Below, piece after piece: positions 35,890 to 45,500 of a stretch of 64,000 nucleotides of DNA. The stretch is taken from positions 29,377 to 93,376 of the forward strand of contig CAZPYJ010000016.1 of the NCBI GenBank assembly GCA_964590645.1, written 5' to 3'. Under the pieces are notes generated by a model, which saw only the letters and a list, made by a program, of their open reading frames with translations, was not told the DNA's origin and did no database searches. This stretch comes from JAGNHN01 sp964590645. Lineage in GTDB: Bacteria; Bacteroidota; Bacteroidia; Bacteroidales; JAGNHN01. A program made the position numbers and the translations under genes. Numbering within the stretch: position 1 is the stretch's first letter; each line of letters starts with the position of its first letter.

Positions 35890-36117
35890 AATTCTTCCGC
35901 TGATCAATTTTTTATGTGGCTGGTGTTTAGGTGTTATGGTAAGAAAAGCCACTAAGTCACTGAGGGCACTAAGGAACACTAAGTTGGAAGTACCGATATT
36001 CTTAGTGCTTCTGAGTGTTCTTCGTGCCTTAGTGTTAGATCTGTCCAATAGGGACCAAGCCTTAGCAAAGTATCAGGTAGGAAAGGTCTTCGAAGGTTTT
36101 AACGCAGAGGCGCAAAG
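35890..36117. repeat. Direct-repeat copy 2 beside the LamG/CHU_C gene
   Basis: This block repeats 33263-33488 in the same orientation at about 90% identity. It runs from CGCTGATCAATTTTTTAT through the inverted heptamer array to AACGCAGAGGCGCAAAG. It lies 90 bases upstream of the start of the minus-strand surface-protein gene, while copy 1 lies 417 bases beyond its stop. Confidence 0.85.
35950..36034. repeat. Phased inverted heptamer array, copy 2
   Basis: The left arm has heptamers CACTAAG (35950), CACTGAG (35958), CACTAAG (35967) and CACTAAG (35977), with spacers of 1, 2 and 3 bases. A 17-base loop follows (35984-36000). The right arm has CTTAGTG (36001), CTGAGTG (36011), CTTCGTG (36020) and CTTAGTG (36028), with spacers of 3, 2 and 1. 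The arms could form an 34-bp imperfect stem. Confidence 0.88.
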
Positions 36118-36560
36118 GGGTTCGCAAAGCGGTTATTCCTACCTCTCCAGCTTATGACTTCTTACTTCTTCCTTATGAATTATGACTTAAAAGGGCTCCC
36201 CTTCGGGGTCTTCGAAATTCGTGCTCGCGCTCGTATTCGTACTTTTTTTAACCGCAGGGATCGCAAAGAAGACGCAGTGGGCGCGAAGGGGTTTCTCCCT
36301 TGCCCCACCTTATGACTTCTTACTTATTCCTTATGAATTATGACTTAAAAGGGCTCCCTNNNNNNNNNNNNNNNNNNNNNNNNNNNNNNNNNNNNNNNNN
36401 NNNNNNNNNNNNNNNNNNNNNNNNNNNNNNNNNNNNNNNNNNNNNNNNNNNNNNNNNNNTTTTTTTAACCGCAGGGATCGCAAAGAAGACGCAGTGGGCG
36501 CAAAGGGGTTTCTCCCTTGCCCCACCTTATGACTTCTTACTTATGACTTCTGCCTTAAAT
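36118..36560. repeat. 158-bp tandem repeat interrupted by an assembly gap
   Basis: The segment GACTTAAAAGGGCTCCC occurs at 36184-36200 and again at 36342-36358, a period of 158 bases. The unit includes a CTCGCGCTCGTATTCGTAC segment, a T7 run, CGCAGGG/CGCAAAG/CGCAGTG heptamers and TTATGACTTCTTACTT. After the N run the unit resumes at its T7 run (36460), so the gap falls inside a unit. Overlapping open frames through the N run are artefacts. Confidence 0.8.
36360..36459. other. Assembly gap (100 N)
   Basis: Exactly 100 N, a conventional scaffold gap size. Comparing flanks with the neighbouring repeat unit predicts that only about 41 bases are missing if the tandem has no additional units. Confidence 0.95.
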
Positions 36561-36586
36561 GGAATTTTCCCCCACACTCATCTTTT

Positions 36587-36632
36587 ACCCTGAGCGCTTG
36601 CCCCGAGCGAAGCCGAGGGGCAGCCGAAGGGT
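36587..36632. repeat. Palindromic hairpin repeat
   Basis: ACCCT (36587-36591) pairs with AGGGT (36628-36632), and TGCCCC (36599-36604) pairs with GGGGCA (36617-36622). The loop GAGCGAAGCCGA resembles the loops of the TCCCGAT hairpins elsewhere in the window. It lies downstream of the tRNA gene. Confidence 0.55.
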
Positions 36633-36702
36633 CACACTCCACACTGTTTTCTCGCCCTGACGGGCAAAAAAAAGCCCACCATAAATAGCAGACTTTCTCC
36701 TG

Positions 36703-36775
36703 TTGCCCGACCAGGGCTCGAACCTGGACTCTTCTGATCCAGAGTCAGACGTGTTGCCAATTACACCATCGGGCA
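36703..36775 (-). tRNA. tRNA-Gln (anticodon CTG)
   Basis: On the minus strand the gene starts TGCCCGATGGTGTAATTGGC. It forms a perfect 7-bp acceptor stem (36775-36769 with 36710-36704). The anticodon arm is TCTGA-CTCTGGA-TCAGA, giving anticodon CTG. The T arm contains GGTTCGAGCC. The discriminator at 36703 is A, and CCA is not encoded. A TAAATTTG -7 element (36792-36785) lies 10 bases upstream. Confidence 0.93.
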
Positions 36776-36784
36776 ATGAGGGGG

Positions 36785-36792
36785 CAAATTTA
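36785..36792 (-). promoter_or_regulatory. -7 element TAAATTTG of the tRNA-Gln gene
   Basis: It matches TANNTTTG on the minus strand, ending 10 bases before the first base of the tRNA. No clear TTG was found at the standard upstream spacing. Confidence 0.55.
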
Positions 36793-36855
36793 ATAACATT
36801 TCCATTAAACAGAAAAAGCCACAGGGCTTTTCTGCGGATTATCTAAATTCGTCCC

Positions 36856-37518
36856 GTGCTTGACAATAATATCACCGGAATTTTTAAGCTGAGTCTTGCC
36901 TTTGGCAAACAGCAGCTCTTTCATAATGCAGACCTTAGCATCCGGCAGGGAGAAAAGGTTTGTATCACCGGCCCTTCCGGCAGTGGGAAAACCACTTTCC
37001 TCAACCTTTTGATGGGATTTCAGCAAGCTTCAGAAGGAGAGGTCAGAATCCTTGGAACCCTCCTGAGAGAAGACAATGTCAAGGAAGTCCGGGCAAAAAT
37101 GGCCTGGCTTCCTCAGGAAATATCTGTCGATGCGGAAACAGGCCGGGAATTACTGATGCTTCCTTTTTCCTTCCGACAGAACAGGAAGCACAAACCTGAG
37201 GAAGATCGTATTGCCTCTCTCTTAACCTCCCTGAACCTGGAAACCGACCTGCTGGAGCAGAAGACCGATACATTGTCAGGAGGGCAGAAGCAAAGACTCG
37301 CATTGGCATCCTGCCTCCTGCTACAGAAACCCCTTCTGCTGCTGGATGAACCCAGTTCAGCCCTCGACGATGCCTCGGTAGATGCCGTGGCAGATGCCCT
37401 GGAGGCCCTTCCCGATACTACCCTCATCACCGTATCGCACGACGAACGCTGGTTCCGTCGGATGGAGAGGATCATTAAAATCGAACAAATACAGGGAACA
37501 GATGGACACAACCTTTGA
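36856..37518 (+). CDS. ABC transporter ATP-binding protein (YbbL/FetA-like)
   Basis: The 220-residue protein starts with GTG 36856. Walker A is GPSGSGKTT, the Q-loop lies at AWLPQEIS, the signature is LSGGQKQRLALAS, Walker B is LLLLDEPSSALDD, and the switch His lies in ITVSHD. The overlap with a YbbM-like permease identifies the FetAB/YbbLM type, linked in E. coli to iron homeostasis and oxidative stress resistance. The nearby methionine sulfoxide reductases fit an oxidative-stress context, though this is inference. The 3' end overlaps the permease gene by 17 bases. Confidence 0.87.
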   Translation: MLDNNITGIFKLSLAFGKQQLFHNADLSIRQGEKVCITGPSGSGKTTFLNLLMGFQQASEGEVRILGTLLREDNVKEVRAKMAWLPQEISVDAETGRELLMLPFSFRQNRKHKPEEDRIASLLTSLNLETDLLEQKTDTLSGGQKQRLALASCLLLQKPLLLLDEPSSALDDASVDAVADALEALPDTTLITVSHDERWFRRMERIIKIEQIQGTDGHNL

Positions 37519-38317
37519 TATTTCGTGGTTCAATCTGGCCCTGGGCTACCTCTTGCTGGCCATCCCCCTGGCGATCTTCCGGCATTATAAAACAGGCCTG
37601 GTATGGGATACCTTGTGGGCTGCCATTAGGATGACCATTCAGCTTCTGATGGTCGGGGTGTATCTTGAATATCTCTTCCGTTGGAACAATGCCTGGGTGA
37701 ATATGGGTTGGGCGATGGCAATGATCATCGTAGCGGCTTTTACCAATATCCGGCGCAGCAAGCTGAACCTGCGCCTCTTCCTGCTCCCCTTGTCCGTGGC
37801 CTTGCTGGCCGGCCTCTTCCTGGTGGACCTTTGGTTTCTGGGCGTGGTCATCCGCCTGGATTATTTCTTCGAGTCGCGCTACTTTATTCCAATTACCGGA
37901 ATGTTGTTGGGCAATTGTTTGAAAACCAATGTAATCGGATTGAATGCCTATTTTCGGGGGCTTAGAAAGCAGCAAATAACCTACCGCTATTTTCTTGCCA
38001 ATGGTGCCAGCCGCAACGAAGCCCTGGCCCCTTTCATCCGCACTGCCCTTCAGGAAGCTTTCAACCCCAGTATCGCGACGATGGCCGTAATGGGACTGAT
38101 CGCCCTGCCCGGCACAATGACCGGCCAGATCCTCGGCGGATCCAGCCCGGTAGTCGCCATCAAGTATCAGATAATGCTGATGATCACTGTTTTCGTTTCC
38201 TCGATGGTTTCGATGATGCTCACCATAATGCTTGCCAATCGCTTCGCTTTCGATCGTTTCGATGTTTTCCGGGTGCAGACCGTCCTGACGCAAAAATCCC
38301 CCAAAGGATCACACTGA
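37502..38317 (+). CDS. ABC transporter permease (YbbM/FetB-like)
   Basis: ATG 37502 (MDTTFDISWFNLALGYLLL) gives 271 residues; a longer upstream frame lies entirely inside the ATPase gene. About seven transmembrane helices are predicted. Family motifs include RMTIQLLMVGVYLEYLF, the FIPITGMLLGNCLKTNVIGLNAYFRGL segment and the GLIALPGTMTGQILGGSSP loop typical of YbbM (UPF0014). It should form the membrane part of the transporter with the overlapping ATPase. Confidence 0.9.
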   Translation: MDTTFDISWFNLALGYLLLAIPLAIFRHYKTGLVWDTLWAAIRMTIQLLMVGVYLEYLFRWNNAWVNMGWAMAMIIVAAFTNIRRSKLNLRLFLLPLSVALLAGLFLVDLWFLGVVIRLDYFFESRYFIPITGMLLGNCLKTNVIGLNAYFRGLRKQQITYRYFLANGASRNEALAPFIRTALQEAFNPSIATMAVMGLIALPGTMTGQILGGSSPVVAIKYQIMLMITVFVSSMVSMMLTIMLANRFAFDRFDVFRVQTVLTQKSPKGSH

Positions 38318-38358
38318 ACAAAGTGGTGTTCCGGGAGTTTTAGTCTCTAAAATACCCA

Positions 38359-38946
38359 ATGAAATACCGATGGCCCCTGTTTTGGGGACTGATGCTGTTG
38401 ATAAGCGTCACAGCGAGTTGCCAGACAGAGAAAAGCAGAAAGGATAATCAAGCAATGGAACAGGAAATGGGTAAGGGAGAATTCCTCACCTGGGGAGAGG
38501 TGATGCGTTATGCCCGCAAAGGCAGTCCCCCTCCGGATCGAAGGGTGGAGAAGAGCGATGCGGAATGGCGCAGCCTGCTTACGGAAGAAGAATACCGGAT
38601 CACCCGGCAGAAAGGAACGGAAAGGGCTTTTACCGGAGCCTATTGTGAAAGTTTTGTTCCCGGGCGTTATGCCTGTCGGTGTTGCGGAACGGAATTATTT
38701 GATGCGGAAGAAAAGTTTGAGTCGGGTACAGGCTGGCCCAGTTTTACACAGCCGCTTACAAACAATGTGGTCAAATATGAAATGGATAAAAGTTTTGGGA
38801 TGGTCAGGGTGGAGATCCTTTGCAATGTTTGCGATGCCCATCTGGGCCACGTTTTTCCTGATGGCCCCGGGCTTGGTGGCCTGCGGTTCTGCACCAACTC
38901 CGCCAGTCTCCGCCGAATTGAGACAGGAACAAATGAATCAAACTGA
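38359..38946 (+). CDS. msrB: Peptide-methionine (R)-S-oxide reductase, lipoprotein form
   Basis: The 195-residue protein has a lipoprotein-like signal (LLISVTASCQT). The MsrB domain follows with zinc pairs CRCC and CNVC, GTGWPSF, the CDAHLGHVFPDGP motif and the catalytic Cys in LRFCTNSASL. It reduces methionine-R-sulfoxide in proteins, here probably in the periplasm because of the signal. The end overlaps or abuts msrA, depending on the msrA start. Confidence 0.92.
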   Translation: MKYRWPLFWGLMLLISVTASCQTEKSRKDNQAMEQEMGKGEFLTWGEVMRYARKGSPPPDRRVEKSDAEWRSLLTEEEYRITRQKGTERAFTGAYCESFVPGRYACRCCGTELFDAEEKFESGTGWPSFTQPLTNNVVKYEMDKSFGMVRVEILCNVCDAHLGHVFPDGPGLGGLRFCTNSASLRRIETGTNESN

Positions 38947-39478
38947 GGGTGAGGATATGAGATTAGCGACCCTGGGAGGTGGATGTTTCTGGTGTACGGA
39001 AGCAGTATTTCTCCAGTTGAAAGGCGTGCATAAGGTGGTGTCAGGATATAGTGGTGGAATGATCCCCAGCCCTACCTACCGTGAAGTGGTGAGCGGCCGT
39101 ACAGGCCACGCCGAGGTGATCCAGGTCACCTTCGACCCCAAAGTCCTGGCTTACACCGACCTGCTGCGGGTGTTCTTTGGTACCCACGATCCCACCACCC
39201 TCAACCGGCAGGGGGCTGACGTAGGAACCCAGTATCGATCAGTAATCTTCTTTCACGATGAGGTTCAGCAGCAAGAAGCCCTGGAAGTAATCGCTGAAGC
39301 ACAGCAGTTTCTGGATGATCCCATCGTCACGGAGCTTAGTCCATATAAAGTCTTCTACCCCGCAGAGGATTACCATCAGAACTATTTTGAGCAGAACCCA
39401 AACCAGGCCTACTGTCAGTTTGTGATTGCCCCAAAGCTGGAGAAGCTGCGCAAACATTATTCGAAATATCTGGAGTAA
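38933..39478 (+). CDS. msrA: Peptide-methionine (S)-S-oxide reductase
   Basis: From ATG 38933 the protein has 181 residues. A second ATG at 38957 (MRLATLGGGCFWCTEAVF) is also possible and avoids the 14-base overlap with msrB. The catalytic Cys lies in GGGCFWCTE, followed by VVSGYSGGMIPSPTYREVVSGRTGHAE and YRSVIFFHDEVQ. The C terminus has the EDYHQNYFEQNP motif. It reduces methionine-S-sulfoxide. No signal peptide is apparent, so it may be cytoplasmic, unlike its MsrB neighbour. A strong terminator follows at 39521. Confidence 0.93.
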   Translation: MNQTEGEDMRLATLGGGCFWCTEAVFLQLKGVHKVVSGYSGGMIPSPTYREVVSGRTGHAEVIQVTFDPKVLAYTDLLRVFFGTHDPTTLNRQGADVGTQYRSVIFFHDEVQQQEALEVIAEAQQFLDDPIVTELSPYKVFYPAEDYHQNYFEQNPNQAYCQFVIAPKLEKLRKHYSKYLE

Positions 39479-39520
39479 AGGCGGCTGGCTGAAAAGAGCC
39501 TGTCTATCTGAGCATAAAGC

Positions 39521-39556
39521 AAAGCGGCCTCCCCATCGATCTGGAGAGGCCGCTTG
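39521..39556. terminator. Bidirectional terminator between msrA and the giant gene
   Basis: AAGCGGCCTC (39522-39531) pairs perfectly with GAGGCCGCTT (39546-39555) around a 14-base loop that can add further pairs (CC...GG). It sits 43 bases after msrA and 21 bases after the stop of the convergent giant gene. Confidence 0.75.
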
Positions 39557-39577
39557 CGTTTACAAATACCAGGCAGT

Positions 39578-42500
39578 CTATTCCTTAATAATCCTAAGGC
39601 TCTGCTGCACCATTCCCTTCTCTGTTTCCTGTGTCAGGCGCAACATATAGACCCCGGGCGCCAGGTTTCGGGAGTCCAGGCTGAACTGGTGGCTTCCGGC
39701 CACTTTGAACGCATCGACCAGGGTTTGGCTTTTCTGTCCCAGTGCATTGAACAACTCTAAGCTGACCCTCCCGTCCAGGGGTAAGGTAAATTTCACTGCC
39801 GTAGCCGTAGTGAAAGGATTAGGCACGACCCTCAGGGAGGGTTCAGCAGAGAGGAGTGTGAGTTTAGGGATGCTGTACTCCATCGCAATGGGCTCAGCAT
39901 TGATATCGGCCAGCTGACTTTCCGAAGAAACCCTGAGGGTCAGGCTATGGTCCTGGTTCCAAGCCTCTTTCAATGGAGCAGCCAGCAGGTAGAGAATGGG
40001 TTTCTGTTGCTCGATTTGTATGGGTTCCAGATCGAACCAGGATACGCGGATACTCCCATTCTGGATGTTCACCAGAAGGTCTTTGTCAGATTCCCCAGCC
40101 AGGATGACGTCTTTTACCGCCAGCAATTCTACCGGATAGTCCATTCGAATAGACAACGCTGCCACCCGGGCACTGCGTTCGGCAAATACCGGGATTTTGA
40201 TCGCCTCCTCCGAGGTGGCGATGATTTCTCCCTCCTGCTTCAGATCCTGGACAAAGAATGTTTTCAATGGATCGAAGGAAGCATTCACATCCCCGTAGCA
40301 GAGTGCCTGAATATGGGCGATCTGAGAGCTTCCATCGACCGGGATAATAACATCCGGGGCGATAAATGCCCACCGTCCGGAGGGGAAGGTGTATGCGGGA
40401 TTGACAAAATGCAATGCAATGCCATAGGCATCGGTGGCATTGACCATTCCCGAAGCATTCACATCGGCAGCCTTCAGGGCGATTGGCCCCAGAGAAGTGA
40501 GCCCGGTGAAATGCTGCATCGATAAAAGGGCATCGGTAGCATTGATGCCACCGGGGATGTCATTGAATGCAGGCAGCAGGGTATAATTTCCTGGAGGAAT
40601 ACTACTGAAGAGATAGCCTCCATCGGCACCGCTGGTGGTTTGCGCCAGGGTGTTTCCCTGATCATCTTTCAAAGACAGATCCACCCCGGCCAGGGGGAAG
40701 GGCTGGCTGCTTTGGTACTGAACCGTTCCGCCAATGCTTCCAAACTTCAGGGGGATGACATTAACCAGAGCCAGGCCATATCCGATATCGCCGCATCCGG
40801 CCGAGTCGGTCACCCAGGTGATGGTATAGGTGGTGGTGTCTGTGGGCGAGACCGGAATATGCATACTGTAGCCCATCACATTGTCAAAGAGGGTTTCGCT
40901 GGTACCATCGGAGAGCCCAAAGCGGAAGGGAGGGGTTCCGGTCAGGGAAACCTCCAGCATAGCCTGCTGTCCTTCGATAATGGTGGTGCTTCCCGAAAGA
41001 ATGGCCACCGGAATAAGGAAGAATTCCACTGTGGCGAAGCCATCCATCAGCACATTGGCCCCTGTGGAGGGATTGGTGGCTTTAACGGTGTAGGTTCCTT
41101 CCATATTCAGGTCTTCCCATACCAGGGTATCCCCGTTTCCGTATTTGACTCTTCCGGTGGCCTGCCCATCACGATAAAGCTCGTAGCGGATTCCGCTTTC
41201 AGAGCAATCCAGCTCGATGTCCAGGTCGTAGCACCCCATACAACAGATTCCGCCACCGCTCACCGTACAGGTGGCCGGGGCCGGATTCATTGATATCTGT
41301 GCGCTTCCCAGCATATATTCTGAGCAGAAAGCGGTCACATCCGTTGCCCTCACGGTATAGAAACCCGGGGTGGTCTGATATCCGAATGAGATGGGCGCAC
41401 CTGTTCCCATTAGCGGGGCTCCGACGGGCGCCGTATTCACAAACAACTGATATTCCACCCCTGTTTGCGAACCGTTCAACCCGATGATTTTTCCTGGATC
41501 TCCCTGGTTGTATGTTCCTCCCCCGGTAATGGTAAACTGGGCCGGACTGGCGATGGTGACCGTGGCCGACCCTGTTCCGGGCACTTTCAGGCTGGTGGCA
41601 TCCTGCACCCAGAGGATGGTGTAATCGCGGCTGCTGACCGGACTGACGTTCTTTGTCCAGATGGACTGGGTAAGTCCGGCATAGACGGTGGTGGTGTAGC
41701 CATCGTATAGGGCGAAGCTCCAGGGGGACTGCCCGGTAAGATGTACCACCAGATAAGAAGAATTGTATTTGCAGATCACCCCGCCGCCCATCAGTGTGGC
41801 CTTAGGGGGCTTCATATAGGTGATGGTCACGGTAGCGGTATCCTGCAATCCGAAATCATTGCACATAATGTACTGGTAGGTATCCGTATAGTTCAGGGTG
41901 GGCACATTGGGTGTGTAGGTGATGATGCCACTCAGGGGATCAATACTGAGGGTTCCGTTCAGTGGCTGGGTGAGGATGGAAACACATTCCGGGTCGATGC
42001 GGCCCAGGCAGTCGAAGTCATTTTGCAACACATCGAAAGCCACGATGGCTCCGGTGGGGACGATGGTGTCATCGTCGTGTGCCAGGGGGAAGTTCTTCAC
42101 CAGAATGGTTTGGATGCAGGAGGATGCATTGCCGCAGTCGTCGGTCAGGGTCCAGGTCACTAGCGTTGTCCCCGCAGGGTAAATAGCAGAGGCATCCACC
42201 GTACCCGTAAAGTCGTTCACATAGCTCCAGTCGCTGCACTCGTCCCAGGCCTGTGGCTGGTTCGGGGCCACGAAGTCATCACAGCTGCCGAAGTCGGCTA
42301 TGGTAGTGAGGTCTGGCGGGCAGGTGATCAGCGGAGGGGTCGTATCCTGAACGGTAAGTGTTTGTGCGCACTCTGTAAAGTTGCCGCAATCGTCCGTGGC
42401 GCGCCAGGTGCGTGCCACCCCAAAGCTGTTCCCACATCCGTAGGTCACCACATCCGAATAGCTGATGCTGTAGCCTGCGCATTCATCGGAGGCTGTGGCA

Positions 42501-45500
42501 AGACCGTTGGCCATTACCGAAGTGTCCGCCGGGCAGTTGAGAACCACATCGGGTGGGCAGAAGATCAGCGGGGCGGTGGTGTCCTGTACCAGTATTTGCT
42601 GGATGCACAGGGCTGTGTTACCACAGCCGTCGGTGGCTATCCAGCTGCGTTCTATGGTAAAGGAGTTTCCGCATCCGGGGATGAGGGCATCGGTGTGTGC
42701 GATAAGGATGAGGCTGCCAGGGGCATCCACGGCAGTGGCCACTCCCAGGTTTGCGACGGAAGTATCAGCCGGACAGTCGATTATGGTGTCTGGCGGACAG
42801 CTTATCACCGGGGGAAGGGTATCGAGTACGCCCAGGGTTTGCAGGCAGGTGCTCACATTGCCACATTCGTCCTCGGCTTTCCAGGTGCGGTAAACATTGA
42901 AGGTGTAATTGGTGATGGGAATGACGGAATCGGAGTAGGTGATTATGACATTCCCGCATTCTTCAATGGCCGTAGCATAGCCGTTGGTTGCCACGGAGGT
43001 ATCTGCAGGGAATTGCAGTTCAACACAGGCCGGACAGGTGATCACAGGGGGAGTAGTATCTTGTATGGTGATGGTTTGTACGCAGGATGCACTCAACCCA
43101 CATTCGTCCGTGACGGTCCAGGTACGGTGCAGGGTGTAGGTATTTCCGCATCCGGGAGTAAGATCATCAGCATAATAAATACTCACATTAGCGCAGGCAT
43201 CTCCACCGGTGGCATAGCCGGTATTGGCCGGGGTGGTGTCGGCAGTACAGTCTATGAGCGTATCAGGCGGACAGATGATCGTAGGTGGGTTTGTGTCCTG
43301 TACAATGATGGTCTGTGTGCAGGAAGCGCTCAGTCCGCACTGATCGGTGGCGGTCCATATACGCAGCAGGGTGAAGGTGTTTCCGCATCCCGGTGTGACG
43401 TCATCGGAATAAGAAATGTCAAGGCTGCCACAGGCATCCCCGCCGGAGGCAAAACCTGTATTGGAAGGTGCGGTATCTGCCGGGCAATCCAGTATCACAT
43501 CCGGAGGACAACTGATGCTCGGAGGGCTGGTATCCTGAACCGTGATGATTTGTGTGCAGGAAGAAGTCAGTCCACATTCATCGGTGGCCGTCCAGGTGCG
43601 CTGAAGGGTAAATGTGTTTCCGCATCCGGGTGTGACGGCGTCGGAATAGGAGATGGTCACATTGCCGCAGATATCATTGGCAAGGGCAAATCCGGTATTT
43701 GAGGGGGTGGTGTCTGCCGGGCAGTCAAGGACCACATCCTTGGGACACAGGATGGCTGGGGGTGTAGTGTCCTGCAATGTGATGGTTTGGGTACAGTAGC
43801 TTGTATTTCCACATTCATCTGTGGCGGTGAAGGTACGTTCTACTGTATAAGTGAGGCCACATCCCGGAATAACAAGATCGGTGTAAGATATGTGAACAGC
43901 AGGGCTGCACAGATCAGTGGCCTGTGGCATTCCGGTCGCCCCTACCGAGGTATCCGCAAGGCAATCCAGAATAAGATCCTGAGGGCAGACCAGGTCAGGG
44001 CCAAGGGTGTCGATCACAGTAATAAGCTGCAGACAGGAATCCATATTCCCGGTAGTATCAACTGCTACCCAGGTTCTGAAAATGTGATATAGCTCAGGGC
44101 AGATGGTAATATGTGATATGCTATCTGAGTAGTACAGACTCGGATTGTCATCGCAATTATCTATCACCAAAGGATATCCGGTATTGGCCGGGGAGCTGTC
44201 TTCCGTACAGGCAATGATAGTATCCTGGCAGAAGAGGATAGGGGGGATGGAATCCCCGACCTTAATGGGCACTGCAATCGTTGTATCGCAAACATCCACT
44301 TCTATATAGCCTTCCATTATATCATACAATTCATCCACGGGGACGGTATAATCAAAGAAGGCCAATTCGTCGATGACCCCGTCGAGTTGTGATCCGACCA
44401 GAAAGGCGCCCGGACTGAAATTGACCGAACCGGTAAACTGGGTGTAATAATTACCGTCGATATACACCCTGTTCGAAGATCCGTAGGGCTGGATCACGAT
44501 ATGGTGGGGCTGGCCGTCCCTCAGGCGATTACTGGAATATCCTGAGTAACTGTTGTTACTCCAGTTGTAAATTCTAATAGAACCCCTGTAGTGAAACACT
44601 GTTATTCCATAGGCTCCCCCAGCGGGTCTAAGAATGGAAAGGTAGGAATTGCTGTAAGAAGGAGCCCTCACGACAAAAGAGATGGTATAGTCTCCTGATA
44701 TCGTATTGGTGGCATTTGCAGGAAGTTCCAGGTAGGATGAAGAACTGCTGGTGAAGCTGCGAGCCAGGTCGGGATCCCCCGGAACCAGCCCACTGGCAGG
44801 GTTCGTACTTCCATAGTAAGTTCCGGTGAAACCTCCCACTTCACTATGGGCGATACTTCCTGCATTTTCACCCAGCCGGAAGTAGGATACGGGATTGCGC
44901 TTAAGCATATTGCAGCGGGTTTCATCTGGAAGGCAGGCAGAAGCGGGGGATACATTCAGGTAGAGTGTGGCAGATGAATCACCCACAAAGTAGGGATTGG
45001 CAACATCAGGATTACTCACAAGATAGGCAGGCTCCCAGCGGTATCTGTTGCTGGAAAAGGCCGGGAAGTTCAGCTTACGCAATTGCATATCCTTTGTATT
45101 GCAGCCCAGATCCTTGGGCGGGATGAATGCCACCGGGTTCGGGGTTACATTTACCTGCACACTCCCACTGGTGGCGCATCCTAAGACGCGATCTCCGGTG
45201 AAGTATGGTTTCAAACTCACATTCAACTGATAGGTGGTGGAAGTCCCCGGGGATGCTGTCGGGTTCAGTGTATTCGGATCGGATAATCCGTAAACAGGGC
45301 TCCAGCTGAAGTTCATCGGATAATCAGATATTCCATCCGGTTCGAGTGTGACCGGTTCTCCACTGCATATTTCATAATCATCTTCAAAGGAGACCTCAAG
45401 ATTCATCACTTTAATATAGATGGTATCCCTGGCAATGCCACACCCTGAAGGCTTTGAGGTATCCGTGATGCTCAGGATATACATATTCCCCCGGCTGCTT

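Noticed and set aside
36300..36593. Open frames spanning the N gap
   Set aside because: They consist mostly of unknown residues and lie in a tandem intergenic repeat. They exist only because N codons are not read as stops.
331..36632. Insertion sequences or integrases associated with the repeats
   Set aside because: I looked for transposase or recombinase-like proteins next to the repeat regions and found none in the window. The repeats are therefore reported as non-coding elements only.
42362..43702. Long plus-strand open frame (446 codons) antisense to the giant gene
   Set aside because: It runs through the HYR repeats and mirrors their period. Its translation is repetitive Gly/Arg/Ile-rich with no domain, and the minus-strand frame has clear domains. 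The stop-free antisense frame is a by-product of repeated sequence.
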